Source: an uncultured Eubacteriales bacterium
GTDB taxonomy: Bacteria > Bacillota > Clostridia > Oscillospirales > CAG-272
DNA: 14,970 nt
Direction: 5' to 3'
NCBI GenBank assembly: GCA_934467435.1
Contig: CAKSLR010000030.1
Location: forward strand, 1-14,970
Positions 13,773 through 14,970 of the stretch are shown piece by piece. Both the position numbers and the translations under genes were made by a program. The notes beneath the pieces are model-generated. The model was not told the DNA's origin, did not search any database, and was given only the letters and a program-made list of their open reading frames with translations. The first letter of the stretch is position 1, and each line of letters opens with the position of its first letter.

Positions 13773-14137
13773 AAGATGCCCGAGAGCGAGACTTCCGTAA
13801 AACGGCGGATATTCTCCAGCGCGGCACATAGATCGGCGGCGGCGATGCGATACTGCTCGTCGCTGCCGTTTTCGGCAAGGGCTTCCGTGCGTGCCAGTGC
13901 GCTGTCCAGCCGGTCAAACTCGTTTCGGTTGACAGAAAGATAGAAGAGCAGGCGCCTGCCCTCCCAGGCGGAAGAAAAACGGTCCAGCGCTGACGCCCGT
14001 TCTTCCGCCGGGCAGGTAACGGCGTGCTCCAGATCCCCGGAAAGCTCGTTCATGGCGTCGGAAAGGCAGAGCAGATTTCCGACGGAAAAACCAAGTAAAA
14101 CCACCATCAGAAGCAGTGCAGTGATAAAATCTTTCAT
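13769..14137 (-). CDS. DUF4363 family membrane-anchored protein
   Basis: A 122-residue protein with one N-terminal membrane segment (ITALLLMVVLLGFSVGNLL, about 5-23). An extracytoplasmic, largely helical domain with heptad-like acidic and basic stretches follows, ending EVSLSGIF. DUF4363 proteins in Firmicutes are typically encoded next to DUF421 proteins, as here: the ATG at 14137 overlaps the DUF421 stop in an ATGA arrangement, so the two are translated together and probably act together at the membrane. No enzymatic motif is seen. The stop overlaps the convergent DUF2344 stop by four bases. The family call rests on size, topology and neighbour. Confidence 0.75.
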   Translation of the reverse strand: MKDFITALLLMVVLLGFSVGNLLCLSDAMNELSGDLEHAVTCPAEERASALDRFSSAWEGRRLLFYLSVNRNEFDRLDSALARTEALAENGSDEQYRIAAADLCAALENIRRFTEVSLSGIF

Positions 14138-14808
14138 GCTTTCTCCCTGCGATAAAAGAGAATTTTTCCGGCATCATCCACGGTCATCAGAAAAACATCG
14201 GCGGGGCGACATCCCCGCTGCGTACATTCCTTTTCTAACCACGCGCGGTCACGTCCGATCATGCGCAGGTGGTGTTCTTTGATCTGCCCGTCGAGAATTA
14301 CGGGGTGGGAGAGTCCGCTTTCTTTTAATGAAAGCCCTAAATCATCGGCGCACAGCGGCTCTTTGGCACGGGTCGGCAGAATGGAAAGTTGCCCGTTTTG
14401 CTCTAGGATCGCGTATGCGATGTCGGTGAGGTCGGTGTAGCCCTGCAACCGGCATTCCCCAATCAACTCTTCAATCGAGAGACGCATGCGGGCGAGTTCT
14501 TTTTGGTTCGGCTTGCCGTTACGGATGAGAATGCTGGGCTTTCCTTCCAAAAGCGCTTTCAGTGGGTTGCATTTGTTTTTGAGAAAGGTCAGAGTGATTT
14601 CAAGGCAAAGTACGGTCAGAATCGGAATCAGTGCGTTCAGCATGGGGATGTTCTGGTCTGCAATCGGCAGCGATGCCACCTCGGAAAGAAGCAGAGAGGC
14701 AACCAGTTCGGATGGCTCCAACTCGCCCACCTGCCTTTTTCCCATGGAACGAAGCGCCACGGAAATGACGGCGTAGATAATCAGGGTACGAATCAGCTGT
14801 GTGGCCAT
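14134..14808 (-). CDS. DUF421 (YetF-like) membrane protein
   Basis: A 224-residue protein. Three membrane segments (about 4-21, 30-50 and 57-77) surround the conserved MGKRQVGELEPSELVASLLL. A cytoplasmic domain with LLEGKPSILIRNGKPNQKEL, RMRLSIEELIGECRLQGYTD and DIAYAILEQNGQLSILP follows, all typical of the YetF/YrbG family. Relatives occur in spore membranes; the DUF421-containing 2Duf protein of the mobile spoVA operon raises spore heat resistance in some Bacillus strains. The role of this copy is unknown, but the pairing with DUF4363 and a forespore-like promoter favour a spore membrane function (inference). The ATG at 14808 has GGAGG (minus strand, 14818-14814) at good spacing. Confidence 0.9.
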   Translation of the reverse strand: MATQLIRTLIIYAVISVALRSMGKRQVGELEPSELVASLLLSEVASLPIADQNIPMLNALIPILTVLCLEITLTFLKNKCNPLKALLEGKPSILIRNGKPNQKELARMRLSIEELIGECRLQGYTDLTDIAYAILEQNGQLSILPTRAKEPLCADDLGLSLKESGLSHPVILDGQIKEHHLRMIGRDRAWLEKECTQRGCRPADVFLMTVDDAGKILFYRREKA

Positions 14809-14835
14809 AGGCGCCTCCGTTTTGCTTTTATGAGA

Positions 14836-14865
14836 TAGTTTCGCCCGTGGTAGGGGACGCTATTC
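14836..14865 (-). promoter_or_regulatory. Candidate forespore (sigma-F-type) promoter for the DUF421-DUF4363 pair
   Basis: On the minus strand GAATA (14865-14861) is followed after 15 bases by GGCGAAACTA (14845-14836). The latter fits the sigma-F -10 pattern GGnnAnAnTw fully; the -35 matches GywTA at four of five positions and the spacing is one base short of usual. No TTGACA/TATAAT pair is evident for this operon. Confidence 0.4.
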
Positions 14866-14915
14866 ACAAAAAGTTACCGGAATTAAAAAAATTTCAAAAA
14901 AAGGCGAAAAACCCC

Positions 14916-14944
14916 TTGACAAAGGGAAAAGAACATGATATACT
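14916..14944 (+). promoter_or_regulatory. Strong vegetative promoter pointing out of the window
   Basis: TTGACA (14916-14921), a 17-base spacer and TATACT (14939-14944), preceded by TGA for an extended -10. Transcription would begin near 14951, so the gene it serves lies past the window edge. The preceding stretch from 14866 is A-rich and holds no gene. Confidence 0.8.
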
Positions 14945-14970
14945 AGGCAAGCCTTTTGCGGAAGGGAATT

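Noticed and set aside
1..14970. CRISPR arrays, insertion sequences, prophage or attachment sites
   Set aside because: No regularly spaced direct repeats, transposase-like protein, phage gene or paired terminal repeats were seen on either strand.

Overview
The window reads as a chromosomal segment of a spore-forming member of the Firmicutes (class Clostridia), fairly GC-rich over most of its length. The evidence is two sporulation-specific genes (spoIVA at the family's usual length, and gpr), other families typical of Clostridia (DUF4364, zf-trcl zinc ribbon, TIGR03960 radical SAM plus DUF2344, DUF421 plus DUF4363), GGAGG-type ribosome binding sites and several TTGACA/TATAAT promoters. The exact taxon cannot be read from the sequence.

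The first ~400 bases do not belong with the rest. They encode an internal piece of a Bacteroidetes-type GHL10/DUF187 glycosidase with lower GC. Between about 385 and 411 this runs directly into the 5' end of an oppositely oriented aldose 1-epimerase (galM) gene, and both are cut off there. This looks like a chimeric assembly join, though a recent rearrangement is not excluded.

Layout. 385-1165: start of galM (minus) diverging from a small P-loop kinase gene with a perfect consensus promoter next to a palindrome. 1155-3622: gpr then spoIVA, both minus, with a good sigma-E-type promoter between them. 3623-3872: divergent control region. 3873-6375: an orphan lipoprotein peptide-binding protein and a DUF4364 winged-helix protein. 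6409-7493: a divergent sigma-70-family factor, a tRNA-like leader and a two-module zinc-ribbon protein, closed by a strong terminator. 7515-13772: a co-directional run of rlmB, a 902-residue membrane protein, a radical SAM protein and its DUF2344 partner. 13769-14865: a DUF421-DUF4363 pair (minus) with a forespore-type promoter. The window ends in a strong outward promoter whose gene lies beyond it.

The most unusual gene is at 8438-11146. Its membrane topology and C-terminal half follow a P1-type (heavy-metal-transporter-like) P-type ATPase, but every catalytic motif looked for is degenerate or absent, and it carries a ~340-residue disordered-looking N-terminal extension. It appears to be a P-type ATPase pseudoenzyme. 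Sporulation is the main shared theme elsewhere: spoIVA (mother-cell coat basement), gpr (forespore protease) and possibly the DUF421 pair.
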